A stretch of DNA of 64,000 nt, taken from positions 670,647-734,646 of the forward strand of contig NZ_CP028940.1 in assembly GCF_013307205.1 (NCBI RefSeq). The letters run 5' to 3'. The position numbers and the translations under genes were made by a program. The notes under the pieces were generated by a model, which was not told the DNA's origin, made no database searches, and saw only the letters and a program-made list of their open reading frames with translations. This document shows, in pieces, positions 16,278 through 25,806 of the stretch. This DNA is from Polynucleobacter arcticus. Its GTDB lineage: Bacteria > Pseudomonadota > Gammaproteobacteria > Burkholderiales > Burkholderiaceae. Every line of letters starts with the position of its first letter. Positions within the stretch are counted from its first letter, which is position 1.

Positions 16278-17747
16278 CTAAACCATCTTACGCAAATGAT
16301 CAGCTACTTTAGTCAGCGTTTCAACTCCCACCCTAGCTTGAGCAGTGCCTGCAATCATTTCGCGAGAGCCGTTGTTAATATTTTGCATAGCCTCGTTAAT
16401 CTGTATTAGTGCAGCAGACTGCTGCTTACTATTGAGCAGCACCTGCTGAGCATTTTGAAAAACACCCTCTGATAGTTTGCGCAAGGCGTCAAAAGCCTTA
16501 GCGGCCTCAGATACACTCTCCGATGCTTGATGGGTTGTTTTAGTACCGTCCTCTGCAGTCATCACCATAGTATTGGTCGACTTTTGAATATCAGCCACTA
16601 TTTGACTGGCTTTTTCGGCAGACTGCTTGCTTTGATCGGCCAACTTACGAATCTCACTAGCCACTACTGCAAATCCCTTGCCATGCTCACCAGCACGTGC
16701 AGCTTCTACAGCCGCATTGAGTGCCAGCATATTGGTTTCACCCGCAAGCTCACCAACTAATTTTGAGATGTTGCCGATTTGACCAGCCTGCTCTGACAGA
16801 CTGAGGATTTGCTTTGCAATAGAGGCCATTTTATCTTCAAGGGAGGCCATCTCTACTTGATTTCGAGTGACTAAATCCAAGCCTTTAAGAGTCGTTTCTT
16901 GAGCTGTTTTTGCCGCAATTGCAGCGGAGTCAGCCTGCTCTGAAGACAAGCGCGCTGAAGATACTAACTCCTCTACCGTGCTCGACGTTTCAGCTACAGA
17001 AGATCCTTGTTGCGTTACTGCTTTTTCATGTTGCAACAAGGTCGTTGCAATTTGGGTAGCTGTTACAGAGAGTTGACTTGAATTTACGGCGATGTCACGA
17101 CTGAGGTAGATAGTGACCATAGCCCCAAAAACAACTAGCAACGCAATAGTCAATAAAGTTCCAACCAATATCAAGCTTTGGGCTGATTTAACAGAATTCG
17201 TAACCTCTTGACGCAATATTTTCCGAATACCTGCATCAGTATCTGTCGCCAAATCAGCAATGGAATCAGTATTACGCGCTATTCTGATCAACTCACCTTT
17301 TTTAACCTCCTCAATAGCTTCCTTACCTTGACCCGCATCCACCATTTGAATCAACTTAGCTGTCTCTCGAGTAATAGTTTGAGTATTAGCTTTCATATTC
17401 ATAATATCGGCATCCAGCTTAGGATTAACATCCTCTTTTGCGAGATAGCCAATCATCTCGTTTGCCGTCGCTAGGGAATCCTGATAAATCTTTTTTGGAT
17501 AACCTTGTTCAATTCCTTGATTACCATTGATTAAGATGTAGGCATATGTTGCTCTAACCATCCGCAACTGGGCATCATAGAGTTTATAAATATAGGGGGT
17601 GGTATTAGCACCCACATTAAGCTTGACCGAATTCTCTACTGCCGTATTCATTTTGGTCTGATTAAACAAAACTACTGTTAACAAAATCAATAAGGGAATC
17701 AAATAACTCAATCCCAACTTCCAGCGTAGTGTTAGTTTATCCAACAT
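16278..17747 (-). CDS. Methyl-accepting chemotaxis protein without a recognisable HAMP domain
   Basis: This receptor of about 489 residues has two membrane helices (about 12-30 and 188-210) flanking a helical periplasmic domain of roughly 155 residues with [16 protein letters not shown], a four-helix-bundle type as in WspA and Tar. The signalling hairpin tip is [20 protein letters not shown], followed by [19 protein letters not shown]. After TM2 the sequence passes into the coiled coil with only about 25 residues of linker, so a normal HAMP of about 50 residues seems absent. No C-terminal CheR-tethering pentapeptide is seen. The ATG at 17747 follows AAAGGAGAG; an in-frame TTG at 17786 would overlap the CheW gene and is not used. 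Confidence 0.93.
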   Translation of the reverse strand: MLDKLTLRWKLGLSYLIPLLILLTVVLFNQTKMNTAVENSVKLNVGANTTPYIYKLYDAQLRMVRATYAYILINGNQGIEQGYPKKIYQDSLATANEMIGYLAKEDVNPKLDADIMNMKANTQTITRETAKLIQMVDAGQGKEAIEEVKKGELIRIARNTDSIADLATDTDAGIRKILRQEVTNSVKSAQSLILVGTLLTIALLVVFGAMVTIYLSRDIAVNSSQLSVTATQIATTLLQHEKAVTQQGSSVAETSSTVEELVSSARLSSEQADSAAIAAKTAQETTLKGLDLVTRNQVEMASLEDKMASIAKQILSLSEQAGQIGNISKLVGELAGETNMLALNAAVEAARAGEHGKGFAVVASEIRKLADQSKQSAEKASQIVADIQKSTNTMVMTAEDGTKTTHQASESVSEAAKAFDALRKLSEGVFQNAQQVLLNSKQQSAALIQINEAMQNINNGSREMIAGTAQARVGVETLTKVADHLRKMV

Positions 17748-17769
17748 ACTTCTCTCCTTTAATTCAAAT

Positions 17770-18768
17770 CTAAACGTGCTCGTCAATTTCTAGCAGACTA
17801 CCCGATAGGATTGTCTCGATATCCAGAATTCCCGCAACCCCCTCGTCAATACGCAGTAGCGACTTACATCTCACATGATGCTCTTCTAAATTCTGTATTG
17901 GTGAAATAAGATGGGGATCAAAATAGCGTAAGTCGTCTACTTTCTGCACCGCAAGGGCCATTCTTTTCTCCCGCAACTGCAATACCACGATATCCTGTTT
18001 GTCAGCTATATTTTGGATACCGAGTAAAGCAGTCATATCAATTACCGATAAGACATCACCCCTTAAATTGATCACGCCTAAAATATAGTGCGGGCAGCAA
18101 GGCAATGCGACGCATTGCTTAAGATGGGTAAACTCGGTAATGTAGGCAATTTCGATAGCATACCGAATGCTGCCAATAGTGACTAAAGCAAAACCGACTT
18201 TACTCTCATCCTGATGATCAACTATCGGCATTGCAAGTTGGTGCATTCTTTCGCGAAACAATTGCTCGTGATTCTCTGCAAATATGGCAACTGGATGGTA
18301 TTCACTGCTTCCAGAATGGTCCTCTATCTCTAGGCCAACTTCGACAGTTAATAGCTTTGATAGGCTGAGTAACAAGACAATAGCATCGCCTTGCTTGATC
18401 TCACCCTCCACCAAATCAGAGTATGCAGATCTAAAGTCTGATGGGATTACCATGTCTCGCTGAATGACTTCTTCTGTAGGCACCTCAACCAAACCCATCA
18501 CTAAATCTGCAACCAAACCGAAGCGCATCTGGGGAGTGCTGACTAAAATAATATTCGTTGTTGTTTGATAACTTCTAGGAGGATTATTGAACCGCAAACC
18601 CAGATCCATGACATGAACAACTGCACCATGCCAATTGACAAATCCAATAAACCAAGGGGGAGCAGCCATAATCGGCGATAACTCTGGCATCCAGAAGATA
18701 CTATCTACCCTTTCTGCAGGAATAGCATAGCGTACCTTTTCTGACTCGAATACCAAAAAACTGGGCAT
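17770..18768 (-). CDS. Tandem CheW-domain coupling protein
   Basis: This 332-residue protein consists of two CheW-like domains (about 1-150 and 185-325). Each has the [16 protein letters not shown] / [17 protein letters not shown] core line and a short C-terminal strand set. CheW couples receptor to CheA. A fused double CheW may occupy two positions in the array or replace the two separate CheW proteins (WspB and WspD) of Wsp systems. It lies between cheR and the MCP gene, with 22-34 base gaps. The first domain lacks some of the usual Gly turns, so the two halves may differ in partner. Confidence 0.9.
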   Translation of the reverse strand: MPSFLVFESEKVRYAIPAERVDSIFWMPELSPIMAAPPWFIGFVNWHGAVVHVMDLGLRFNNPPRSYQTTTNIILVSTPQMRFGLVADLVMGLVEVPTEEVIQRDMVIPSDFRSAYSDLVEGEIKQGDAIVLLLSLSKLLTVEVGLEIEDHSGSSEYHPVAIFAENHEQLFRERMHQLAMPIVDHQDESKVGFALVTIGSIRYAIEIAYITEFTHLKQCVALPCCPHYILGVINLRGDVLSVIDMTALLGIQNIADKQDIVVLQLREKRMALAVQKVDDLRYFDPHLISPIQNLEEHHVRCKSLLRIDEGVAGILDIETILSGSLLEIDEHV

Positions 18769-18802
18769 AAATTTCTTTTTAGTAAGACTAATTCAATTTA
18801 AA

Positions 18803-20161
18803 TTAAGGCTTTACTGAAGTCAAACTATTTTGTAAGTTTTTAAGATATTCCCGCAGATCAGAAGCGGTATTGTTTTTAAGGATCGGCAACACTACATCGG
18901 CTCCCATCAGCTCAATAATATGTAGCGCTTGATCGCAATATTTGGAAACAAGGTGGCCCTTACCTTCCTGAATATGAATCGTGATCATCTCTAAATACGC
19001 CGGGAGAAACTGAGGGTCTAGATACAGGGTTTTCCTAAGATCTTCTTTAGCACGTTCAAAATCCCCCATTTCCAGAGAAATCACTGAATGTAGATAATGA
19101 AGCTCAGCAATCATCGAATCCCGAGAAATAATTTCTTGATAGATTTTTAAGCCTTCAGTAAATTTGCCTTGATCAGCAAAATACCATGCTAAAGATAATA
19201 ATTGAGGGATCGGCTTGGCTTGAATTTTAGGTAAATCAAGCAGAGTAGTTTTTTCGAGCTGACTTAAGTTGAGCTCACCCAATAGGGGTGAAGGTAGCTT
19301 GTCAATTTCGACAAGTTCGCTCTCAAAGCCTTTTTGTGGCTTTTCGTACACTAGGGATTCGGGGTAAATTTTTACCTGCAAACCACTTTGTCTATAGGCA
19401 TGCAATTCACCGTGCGCCGTCATTAATACCCCGCCAGATTTAAGGCAAGCTGATAATTTCTCGGCAATCAAGTTGATGGCCTCTGTATTCATATAAATGA
19501 ATAAGTTTCTACAAAGAATAAAATTAATATCAGCTAGATGATGCGAAGGGTTTGGCAGAACACCTTTTACCAGATCAAATACTAAAAAACGTGCACGAGA
19601 GCGAATGCGGTCTATGAGTTTCCAGCCCCCGTCTACTTTATGAAAATAGGCATTTTTGAAATCTGCATTACAGCCACGGAACGACCAATCTCCATAGATA
19701 GCCTTTTTAGCTTGTTCAATAAAGATCGGATTAATATCGCTACCAACAATATCAATTTCCCAGTTATCAATCTGAGGCAAGACCTGCTCTAATAAGATAA
19801 GTAGAGAATAGATTTCCTCACCAGTAGCGCATGCTGGAGCCCAAATCCGTATGAGTTTTAGAGTATTTTCTTTCGAGATAATTGCAGGTAGTATGACTCG
19901 ACGAATGAGCTCCATTTGCCCCGGATCACGCATAAAAAATGTTTCACCGGTAGTCAGCAAGTCGCACAGCATTTGTCGATCCTCAGATAAGTCATCAGAT
20001 CGAATTAAGTAATGTAGGTAGTCAATTTGAGTTTTGAGACAAAGGGACTGGATACGTTTTTCCACCCAAGCACTCAACCTTTCATGATCGAGCTCTGGGA
20101 TGCGCATACCCGAGATCAGTCGGATTTGTTGAATTAACTCAGGCGATAAGGGATTTGTCAT
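18803..20161 (-). CDS. CheR methyltransferase with C-terminal TPR repeats (WspC-like)
   Basis: This protein of about 452 residues has an N-terminal CheR helical domain (5-70), a SAM-binding catalytic domain (75-270; TTGETFFMRDP, IWAPACATGEEIYSL, FILCRNLFIYM) and a C-terminal TPR region (about 315-440; FTEGLKIYQEIISRD, GDFERAKEDLRKTLYLDP). CheR methylates receptor glutamates, and TPR-fused CheR is typical of WspC and FrzF. The ATG at 20161 follows AAGG; an upstream TTG at 20176 is less likely. It is the first gene of the chemosensory operon and diverges from metK, which makes its cofactor SAM, across 107 bases. Confidence 0.93.
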   Translation of the reverse strand: MTNPLSPELIQQIRLISGMRIPELDHERLSAWVEKRIQSLCLKTQIDYLHYLIRSDDLSEDRQMLCDLLTTGETFFMRDPGQMELIRRVILPAIISKENTLKLIRIWAPACATGEEIYSLLILLEQVLPQIDNWEIDIVGSDINPIFIEQAKKAIYGDWSFRGCNADFKNAYFHKVDGGWKLIDRIRSRARFLVFDLVKGVLPNPSHHLADINFILCRNLFIYMNTEAINLIAEKLSACLKSGGVLMTAHGELHAYRQSGLQVKIYPESLVYEKPQKGFESELVEIDKLPSPLLGELNLSQLEKTTLLDLPKIQAKPIPQLLSLAWYFADQGKFTEGLKIYQEIISRDSMIAELHYLHSVISLEMGDFERAKEDLRKTLYLDPQFLPAYLEMITIHIQEGKGHLVSKYCDQALHIIELMGADVVLPILKNNTASDLREYLKNLQNSLTSVKP

Positions 20162-20268
20162 TGAGCCTTGAATCAATAAAAGTGGGGTTTTAAAACTCAG
20201 TACCGACTCTTTGTACTCTGTATTTATAATAACAAATAATTGTTCTTGTAAGTGTATCTGGAGGCGTT

Positions 20269-21429
20269 GTGGCTGATAACTTTTTATTTACTTCTGAATC
20301 CGTTACTGAAGGTCATCCTGACAAAGTCGCCGATCAAATATCAGATGCCATCCTCGATGCCCTTCTAGAGCAAGATTCACACAGCAGAGTTGCTGTCAAT
20401 ACGATCTGTCATGCTGGCCTTGTATTACTCACTGGTCAGATTACGACTAAAGCCATTGTGGATTACCCAGCTATTACTAGACAGGTGTTACAAGAGATCG
20501 GTTATAACAATACTGAATTGGGTATGGACTTCAAAGGGTGTGCCATTCTTCAATCATTTGAGAAACAAAGTCTGGATATTTCAATTGGGGTAGATCGGGC
20601 TCAAGATAATCCATTGGACCAAGGCGCCGGCGATCAGGGGATGATGTTTGGATTTGCTGTGGATGAAACTGAAGAACTCATGCCAATGCCTATTTTTCTG
20701 GCCCACCAATTAGTACAACAACAAGCCCGATTACGTCGTAGTGGTGATTTTGATTGGATTAGGCCAGATGGTAAATCTCAAGTGACACTTCGTTATAAAG
20801 ACGATCGCCCTGTCGGAATAGAAACTGTCGTGATGTCAACACAACACTCGCCTGATATTTCTTTGAGTCAGTTACGAGAAGCGATTATTGAGGAGTGCAT
20901 CAAGCCGATCCTACCTCCCGAGTTAATCAAGGGAGAAATACGTTATTTAGTCAACCCTACTGGACGATTCATCATAGGGGGGCCACAAGGTGATACTGGG
21001 CTTACCGGGAAAAAACTGATGGTAGACACTTACGGGTCTTCAGCGCCTCATGGTGGAGGTGCATTTTCTGGCAAAGATCCATCAAAGGTGGATAGATCAG
21101 CCGCTTATGCTGCGCGCTATGTCGCTAAAAATGTAGTAGCTGCAGGACTTGCAAAAAAATGCCTCCTGCAAGTCTCCTACTCCATAGGTGTAGCCAAACC
21201 CACTTCGCTGATGGTCAATACCTATGGTACAGGTACCCTATCAGATAGCAAGCTTGAACAACTACTGCTGGATATCTTTGATTGGAGGCCCAGGGGAATC
21301 ATTCAAAAGTTAGATTTACTCAAGCCCATTTATCGTCAGACTGCTAAGTACGGGCATTTTGGACGGCAAGATGTCCGATTTGCCTGGGAGGATGGCGATC
21401 TAGCGCAAACCTTAAAGGCCTCAGCCTAA
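20269..21429 (+). CDS. metK: S-adenosylmethionine synthetase
   Basis: This 386-residue enzyme makes SAM from methionine and ATP. It has all three signature regions: [33 protein letters not shown] and [20 protein letters not shown]. The start is GTG with GGAG 6 bases upstream. Family length is normal. The N-terminal third ([14 protein letters not shown]) is somewhat less like the usual betaproteobacterial enzyme, so this could be either the only copy or a second, chemosensory-linked copy; the window cannot decide. It is divergent from cheR, and 20 bases downstream the REC-PAS-GGDEF-EAL gene begins, so those two are probably co-transcribed. Confidence 0.95.
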   Translation: MADNFLFTSESVTEGHPDKVADQISDAILDALLEQDSHSRVAVNTICHAGLVLLTGQITTKAIVDYPAITRQVLQEIGYNNTELGMDFKGCAILQSFEKQSLDISIGVDRAQDNPLDQGAGDQGMMFGFAVDETEELMPMPIFLAHQLVQQQARLRRSGDFDWIRPDGKSQVTLRYKDDRPVGIETVVMSTQHSPDISLSQLREAIIEECIKPILPPELIKGEIRYLVNPTGRFIIGGPQGDTGLTGKKLMVDTYGSSAPHGGGAFSGKDPSKVDRSAAYAARYVAKNVVAAGLAKKCLLQVSYSIGVAKPTSLMVNTYGTGTLSDSKLEQLLLDIFDWRPRGIIQKLDLLKPIYRQTAKYGHFGRQDVRFAWEDGDLAQTLKASA

Positions 21430-21449
21430 TTTCAAGATATGATTTATTA

Positions 21450-23753
21450 ATGAATACAGAATTAAACCCTAAAACTATTTTGATCGTCGAAGACAGCCCC
21501 ATTCAGGCAGAGCTACTACGTCGGTTTATGACGGGCCGGGGATTAAAATGCATAGTTGCGACTGATGGTGAGGCGGGACTCATTTCAGCAAAAAATAGCC
21601 GCCCTGACCTAATCATTAGTGACATTCAAATGCCAGCGCTTGATGGCTATCAGATGTGTGAGCGCCTCAAGGCTGATCCAGCTATACATGCCATCCCCGT
21701 GATCCTCTTAACAGCCCTCTCGGATCCAGTAGATGTTGTACGCGGCCTAAACGCAGGCGCACAAGCCTACATCACCAAGCCTTATGACAATGAACGACTT
21801 TTAGTACAAGTTCAGCGACTATTGTCTGACCCTCCTCAAGAAGAGAGCCCTGATGATAAAGAACCAATTGAAGTGGAGATCAACGAAGCTCGATACAGTG
21901 TAAATGCTTCCCGCTCACAAATTTTACAAATGCTAGTTTCAACCTACGATAATGCAGCCCATCAAAACCAATTACTGCGTAAATTAGAGGAAGATTTACA
22001 AAAATTAAATCAGCAACTGGAAATTAAGGTAGCCCAAAGAACTGCAGCCCTTCTAGAAGAGGAAAAGCGGGCATTAAATGCCGAAACCAGATATCACACA
22101 CTCTTCTCGCTTTTGCCTGAAGGGGTCGGCCTACTCAACACCGGAACCTGGAAATTAATTGAATTTAATGATGTTACCTGTGGTCAATTGGGCTATTTGC
22201 GCCATGAATTTGAAAACTTATCCCTACTAGAGATCATTGATCCATCCGAAAAGGAAGATTTACTGGAGCATCTTAAGCAAGCGGTCATTTATCCTCAGAT
22301 TAGTTTCACCTCCCATTTTATGACTCGGGAGGGTATGCCAGTTGAGATCGATATCCGCACGCGACAAGTAGAGCTCGATGGGAAAATACTTCTTAACTGT
22401 ATATTCAGAGATGTTTCTGAAATTAATCGAGCTCGAAAAATGGAGCGCGAACTCGAGCACAAAGCGTCACATGATTTAATTACAGATCTTCCCAGTAAAA
22501 CTCTCTTGCTTGAGACCTTAAGCCAAACTATCCACGTCGCTGAACGAAAAAATAGCACCGTCACTTTGTTTGCCATTGACTTAAGTAAGCTCAGCACGAT
22601 AGCGGCAAGCCTTGGTCATGAGGCAGCCGTAGCTATTCAAGTAGAGTTAGCTGATCGACTAAGGGCGGTCCAGCCGAAGGCAGGCATGGTAGCGAGAATT
22701 AATAATGAAGCCTTTATCTTTATGGTTGATGGCTCAATAGATGCTAGCCCATTTACTGAATTAGTTTCACGTATCACCAAAGTAATGAATACGCCTTTTC
22801 TGTGGGAGGAGACTAATCTAGAGTTTGAGCCTTTTATCGGAATTAGCCTTTACCCCAAGGATGCAAAAGATGCTGATACCCTTCTGCAATCAGCCGAAGC
22901 AGCACTTTTTAAAGCCAAGAAAAGCGGGCGCAAAGCCATAGTACTGGGATCACCCGAGCTTAATGAGCAAGTGGAAAATCTGATTCGCGAGGAAAATAAC
23001 TTACGCGAAGCCTTTGCCAAAGGGGATCTCGAAATGTTTTACCAGCCTCGCGTAGATCTCAAAACGGGCAAGATCGTAGGGGCAGAAGCTTTGATGCGCT
23101 GGCGAGATCCAATCAGAGGCCTCATTGCGCCCAAGGATTTTATTCCGCTAGCCGAGGAAATTGGATTAATTGGCAAGATGACTACCTGGGCTCTTGACCA
23201 AGTCTGCCTTCAACAAAGAAATTGGCAAGATCGAAATATCGATATCGTACCCATTTCAGTAAACTTGGTGGCAGAGCAATTTTTAGATGGTCAGATCGTT
23301 ACTACACTAGAAAAAACGTTAGAAAAAAATAGTTTAGCGCCACAATACTTGGAGGTGGAGCTTACCGAATCTGCGGCAATGCAAAGTCCCCAGAAGACAG
23401 TTGAATTATTAAAGCAAATTAAGGCCTTAGGCATACTCATCGCTATTGATGATTTTGGCACGGGCTACTCATCTCTCGCTTATTTAGAAAAGTTTCCGAT
23501 TGATATTCTTAAAATTGACATATCTTTTGTTCAAGGCGTAACAGTAGATCAACACGCAGAAGTGATCACCAGCGCGATTATTGCTATGGCAAAGGAGCTC
23601 AAATTTTTAATTGTGGCTGAGGGTGTTGAAATTGACGGACAACGTCAGTTTCTGTCGAAGCATGCCTGTGAAGAAGGTCAAGGCTATCTCTTTTCAAAAC
23701 CATTGCCAGCAACTGAATTTGCCGATTTGCTCATCAATCACATCACCTATTAA
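21450..23753 (+). CDS. REC-PAS-GGDEF-EAL response regulator, probable c-di-GMP phosphodiesterase
   Basis: This 767-residue protein has a receiver domain (9-125; phospho-acceptor D58 in ISDIQMPALDG), a coiled coil (about 155-205), PAS (about 210-330), GGDEF (about 345-510) and EAL (about 515-765). The GGDEF motif is degraded to NNEAF, so cyclase activity is not expected. The EAL domain keeps GAEALMRW, ELTES, AIDDFGTGYSSL, KIDISFV and VAEGVE, so phosphodiesterase activity is likely. Next to a Wsp-like operon that lacks WspR, it is the obvious candidate target of the CheA-like kinase. If so, kinase activation would lower rather than raise c-di-GMP, although the degenerate GGDEF could also act as a GTP sensor. 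Confidence 0.93.
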   Translation: MNTELNPKTILIVEDSPIQAELLRRFMTGRGLKCIVATDGEAGLISAKNSRPDLIISDIQMPALDGYQMCERLKADPAIHAIPVILLTALSDPVDVVRGLNAGAQAYITKPYDNERLLVQVQRLLSDPPQEESPDDKEPIEVEINEARYSVNASRSQILQMLVSTYDNAAHQNQLLRKLEEDLQKLNQQLEIKVAQRTAALLEEEKRALNAETRYHTLFSLLPEGVGLLNTGTWKLIEFNDVTCGQLGYLRHEFENLSLLEIIDPSEKEDLLEHLKQAVIYPQISFTSHFMTREGMPVEIDIRTRQVELDGKILLNCIFRDVSEINRARKMERELEHKASHDLITDLPSKTLLLETLSQTIHVAERKNSTVTLFAIDLSKLSTIAASLGHEAAVAIQVELADRLRAVQPKAGMVARINNEAFIFMVDGSIDASPFTELVSRITKVMNTPFLWEETNLEFEPFIGISLYPKDAKDADTLLQSAEAALFKAKKSGRKAIVLGSPELNEQVENLIREENNLREAFAKGDLEMFYQPRVDLKTGKIVGAEALMRWRDPIRGLIAPKDFIPLAEEIGLIGKMTTWALDQVCLQQRNWQDRNIDIVPISVNLVAEQFLDGQIVTTLEKTLEKNSLAPQYLEVELTESAAMQSPQKTVELLKQIKALGILIAIDDFGTGYSSLAYLEKFPIDILKIDISFVQGVTVDQHAEVITSAIIAMAKELKFLIVAEGVEIDGQRQFLSKHACEEGQGYLFSKPLPATEFADLLINHITY

Positions 23754-24057
23754 AACAAACCAGACTTATACAAGAAATAGCGCCTAAAAATCCTTAGTTT
23801 GTTTTGAGGCTATTGAGCGACTTGATCATAGAATTTGGGATGTGGGAACTAAAAGAAAACAAAGATTGCCTAATACGCCATTCAAAGCGATGGCCATGCG
23901 GCAATGGATCTTTAGCTCCAAACCAATGCTCCCATTGTGGCAAAAATTCATATAGTAAGTTCAGTATTGATGGCCTTTACTCTATATGAATTCCTTTTCT
24001 TATTAATTCACCATAGCGGCATCACTATCAATAGCGAATTCACTTTGAAAGAATAAG
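23754..24057. other. Intergenic region with inverted repeats
   Basis: Two inverted repeats are visible. AAAACAAAC at 23752-23760 pairs with GTTTGTTTT at 23797-23805. AATTCATATAG at 23945-23955 pairs perfectly with 23982-23992. A short open frame from an ATG at 23840 encodes a Cys-rich tail (PCGNGS, QCSHCG) but has no clear ribosome binding site and is not called as a gene. Confidence 0.45.
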
Positions 24058-24330
24058 TTAAGGTTTACGGTTTTTTTGAGTTGCAGCTGGGTCCAGCGTT
24101 GAATGATCATTAGCCTGCCCCGGCATTGGCATATCCTTCGATTGCTGCTCTTTTGTAATATCGGATTTCACAGCAGAATTATTGGGTGCTGCAGGCTGAG
24201 CTGCCTCATTAGGTGGGATACCAGCAGGTTGCACTCCAACCTTATCTGAACCCTTAGAGCACCCTGCTGATATGAGTAGTGCAGTAGATATGGTAAGGAT
24301 GAACCCAAGCTGTTTAATTGAATGTGTCAT
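24058..24330 (-). CDS. Small lipoprotein
   Basis: This 90-residue protein has a type II signal peptide (TM segment 8-22, lipobox ISAGC with Cys24), so it is membrane-anchored by lipid. The mature part is low-complexity, rich in Pro, Ala, Asn and Gln, with no known fold. GGGGG just upstream of the ATG serves as ribosome binding site. It lies downstream of a DUF1003 membrane protein in the same direction, 159 bases away. No function is predicted. Confidence 0.8.
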   Translation of the reverse strand: MTHSIKQLGFILTISTALLISAGCSKGSDKVGVQPAGIPPNEAAQPAAPNNSAVKSDITKEQQSKDMPMPGQANDHSTLDPAATQKNRKP

Positions 24331-24489
24331 ATAACCCCCTTTAAAGGCGCCCTACCAGGACGCAACATGACAACGATTAGTTGCCAATGAATTTCCAGAG
24401 TATCGGGTTTGACCCCAGTAATCCGTTCGGTAACCAACCCAGTGGTGGCGTTTTGAAAGTAGTTACAAATTACTGTTTGGCTAAGGCGC

Positions 24490-25104
24490 TCACACGATTT
24501 TATGGCCATCAACATCGACAACCTGAGTGTTAGATGTGGCTTGCCCTGATGAATCTGTTTCGACACGCTCATCCAAGGCCGCAAGTACTTGACTTGGATT
24601 CATGGCACGCTTTAACTCCGCCGCCTGTGAATCTGGCCGATTTCTGACGTTCGGCAAGTCAAACCTTAATTCCTCCAATAGGTCGATCATCTTTGCTGTT
24701 TTTTGCTCTGTAAGCAAATTCACCTTCAGATCTAAATGGGCCCTCTGTTCCTCAAGTTTTGCTAAGCGATTCTGATTGGATAAAACAATGGTTGCAGTCA
24801 GCAAAGCCAATAAGCCAATCACGCCCTGCAGAAAATGAAATGGTGGGGGATCAAATTGAACCAAGGAGTAATAGGGCAATAAGCAATTTACAGCAATCCA
24901 AATAACGACGAAGCATAAAATCAGGGCAAGAAAAATAGGTTCGCCAATGAAACAGTTAATACGCTCCAGGATTCGCTGCGCAAGTGTCATCTTCCCTTCT
25001 TCACGAGCATAGAAATCCAGCACCGCCTCAATGTTTTGATTTATTTGCTGATGCTCAGAACTATCCGCAATCTTTTCAGGATTTATATTCGAATGTTCAC
25101 GCAT
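24490..25104 (-). CDS. DUF1003-family membrane protein
   Basis: This protein of about 204 residues has two membrane helices (PIFLALILCFVVIWIAV and LQGVIGLLALLTATIVL), preceded by the family's MTLAQRILERINCFIGEPIFL line and followed by a cytoplasmic NQNRLAKLEEQRAHLDLKVN helix. This is the standard layout of DUF1003. The C-terminal 60 residues are family-variable. The ATG at 25104 follows TAGGAAA at 5 bases; an in-frame start 14 codons further up lacks such a signal. The biochemical role of the family is not established. Confidence 0.88.
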   Translation of the reverse strand: MREHSNINPEKIADSSEHQQINQNIEAVLDFYAREEGKMTLAQRILERINCFIGEPIFLALILCFVVIWIAVNCLLPYYSLVQFDPPPFHFLQGVIGLLALLTATIVLSNQNRLAKLEEQRAHLDLKVNLLTEQKTAKMIDLLEELRFDLPNVRNRPDSQAAELKRAMNPSQVLAALDERVETDSSGQATSNTQVVDVDGHKIV

Positions 25105-25229
25105 GATTTTTCCTAGCAAATATGGTGAAACTGGTAATGACTCCATCTCACGAGTGGATATACAAAATATGCAAAGAACTCAATCAAAGGACTGCGATCA
25201 GAATGTTGCCCATAGGATTTGCATTTGTA

Positions 25230-25709
25230 TTAATTGACGAAGGGGGCAGTTTCACCTGGCTTACGTAGCATCTTGTTGACTTCATCTAAATGCATCTCTT
25301 CTTGCACAATCATCTCTCTGGCATATTCCTCCAGCAAAACAGATTGGACGCCAATGGTATCTGGATGGGTAGAGGTCGATATTTTCAACAAGTCATAATA
25401 TGCTGCCAAAGCAAGGGTTTCGTGATCAAGACTTTCGCGCAAGATATCGCCGAGATCATGCCGCTCAGTTTCTAATAAAGCGCCTATCTTTAATGATGGA
25501 TGACCGCCAAGAAGCGTCACAAGCTCCCCTGCTCTATGGGCATGGTCTAAGCTTTCACTAGCATTTTCTTTAAGCCAAGAAACAATCGGAATTCGGTTAT
25601 AACCAAAGACCATCAGCGAATAGTGAGTGTATTTGACAACCCCCGCCAGTTCTAGTTCCATGATTTTATTCAGGGCTTGAACAGCGACTTGATTATTTTG
25701 TGAGTTCAA
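25230..25709 (-). CDS. Bacterioferritin-like di-iron protein
   Basis: This 159-residue four-helix protein belongs to the ferritin/bacterioferritin superfamily. Iron-ligand positions are visible in helix A (MELELAGVVKYTHYSL), helix B (ESLDHAHRAGEL), helix C (RESLDHETLAL) and helix D (EEMHLDEVNKML). Length equals typical bacterioferritin only if the TTG at 25709 is used. That codon lies 8 bases behind AAGGAG, whereas the longer frame to 25790 has no such signal. It probably oxidises and stores iron or protects DNA. The neighbour fumC is in the same direction 97 bases upstream. The haem methionine is not certain. Confidence 0.88.
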   Translation of the reverse strand: MNSQNNQVAVQALNKIMELELAGVVKYTHYSLMVFGYNRIPIVSWLKENASESLDHAHRAGELVTLLGGHPSLKIGALLETERHDLGDILRESLDHETLALAAYYDLLKISTSTHPDTIGVQSVLLEEYAREMIVQEEMHLDEVNKMLRKPGETAPFVN

Positions 25710-25806
25710 TTGAGAGCTCCTTTGAATGTATCCATGTGTATATCTTTTATGGTCTACTTTCCACCCCCTTAAATCGGTACGAAACAACACATAGTAGGAC
25801 TTTTAC

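Noticed and set aside
20177-20268. SAM riboswitch upstream of metK
   Set aside because: The leader is short, and no SAM-riboswitch-like conserved helices are visible.
23840-23989. Cys-rich 49-codon frame (PCGNGS, QCSHCG)
   Set aside because: Zinc-ribbon-like spacing is suggestive, but there is no ribosome binding site and the frame ends inside an inverted repeat.
24327-24584. 85-codon minus-strand frame between lipoprotein and DUF1003 genes
   Set aside because: It overlaps the end of the DUF1003 gene in another frame and has no family features.
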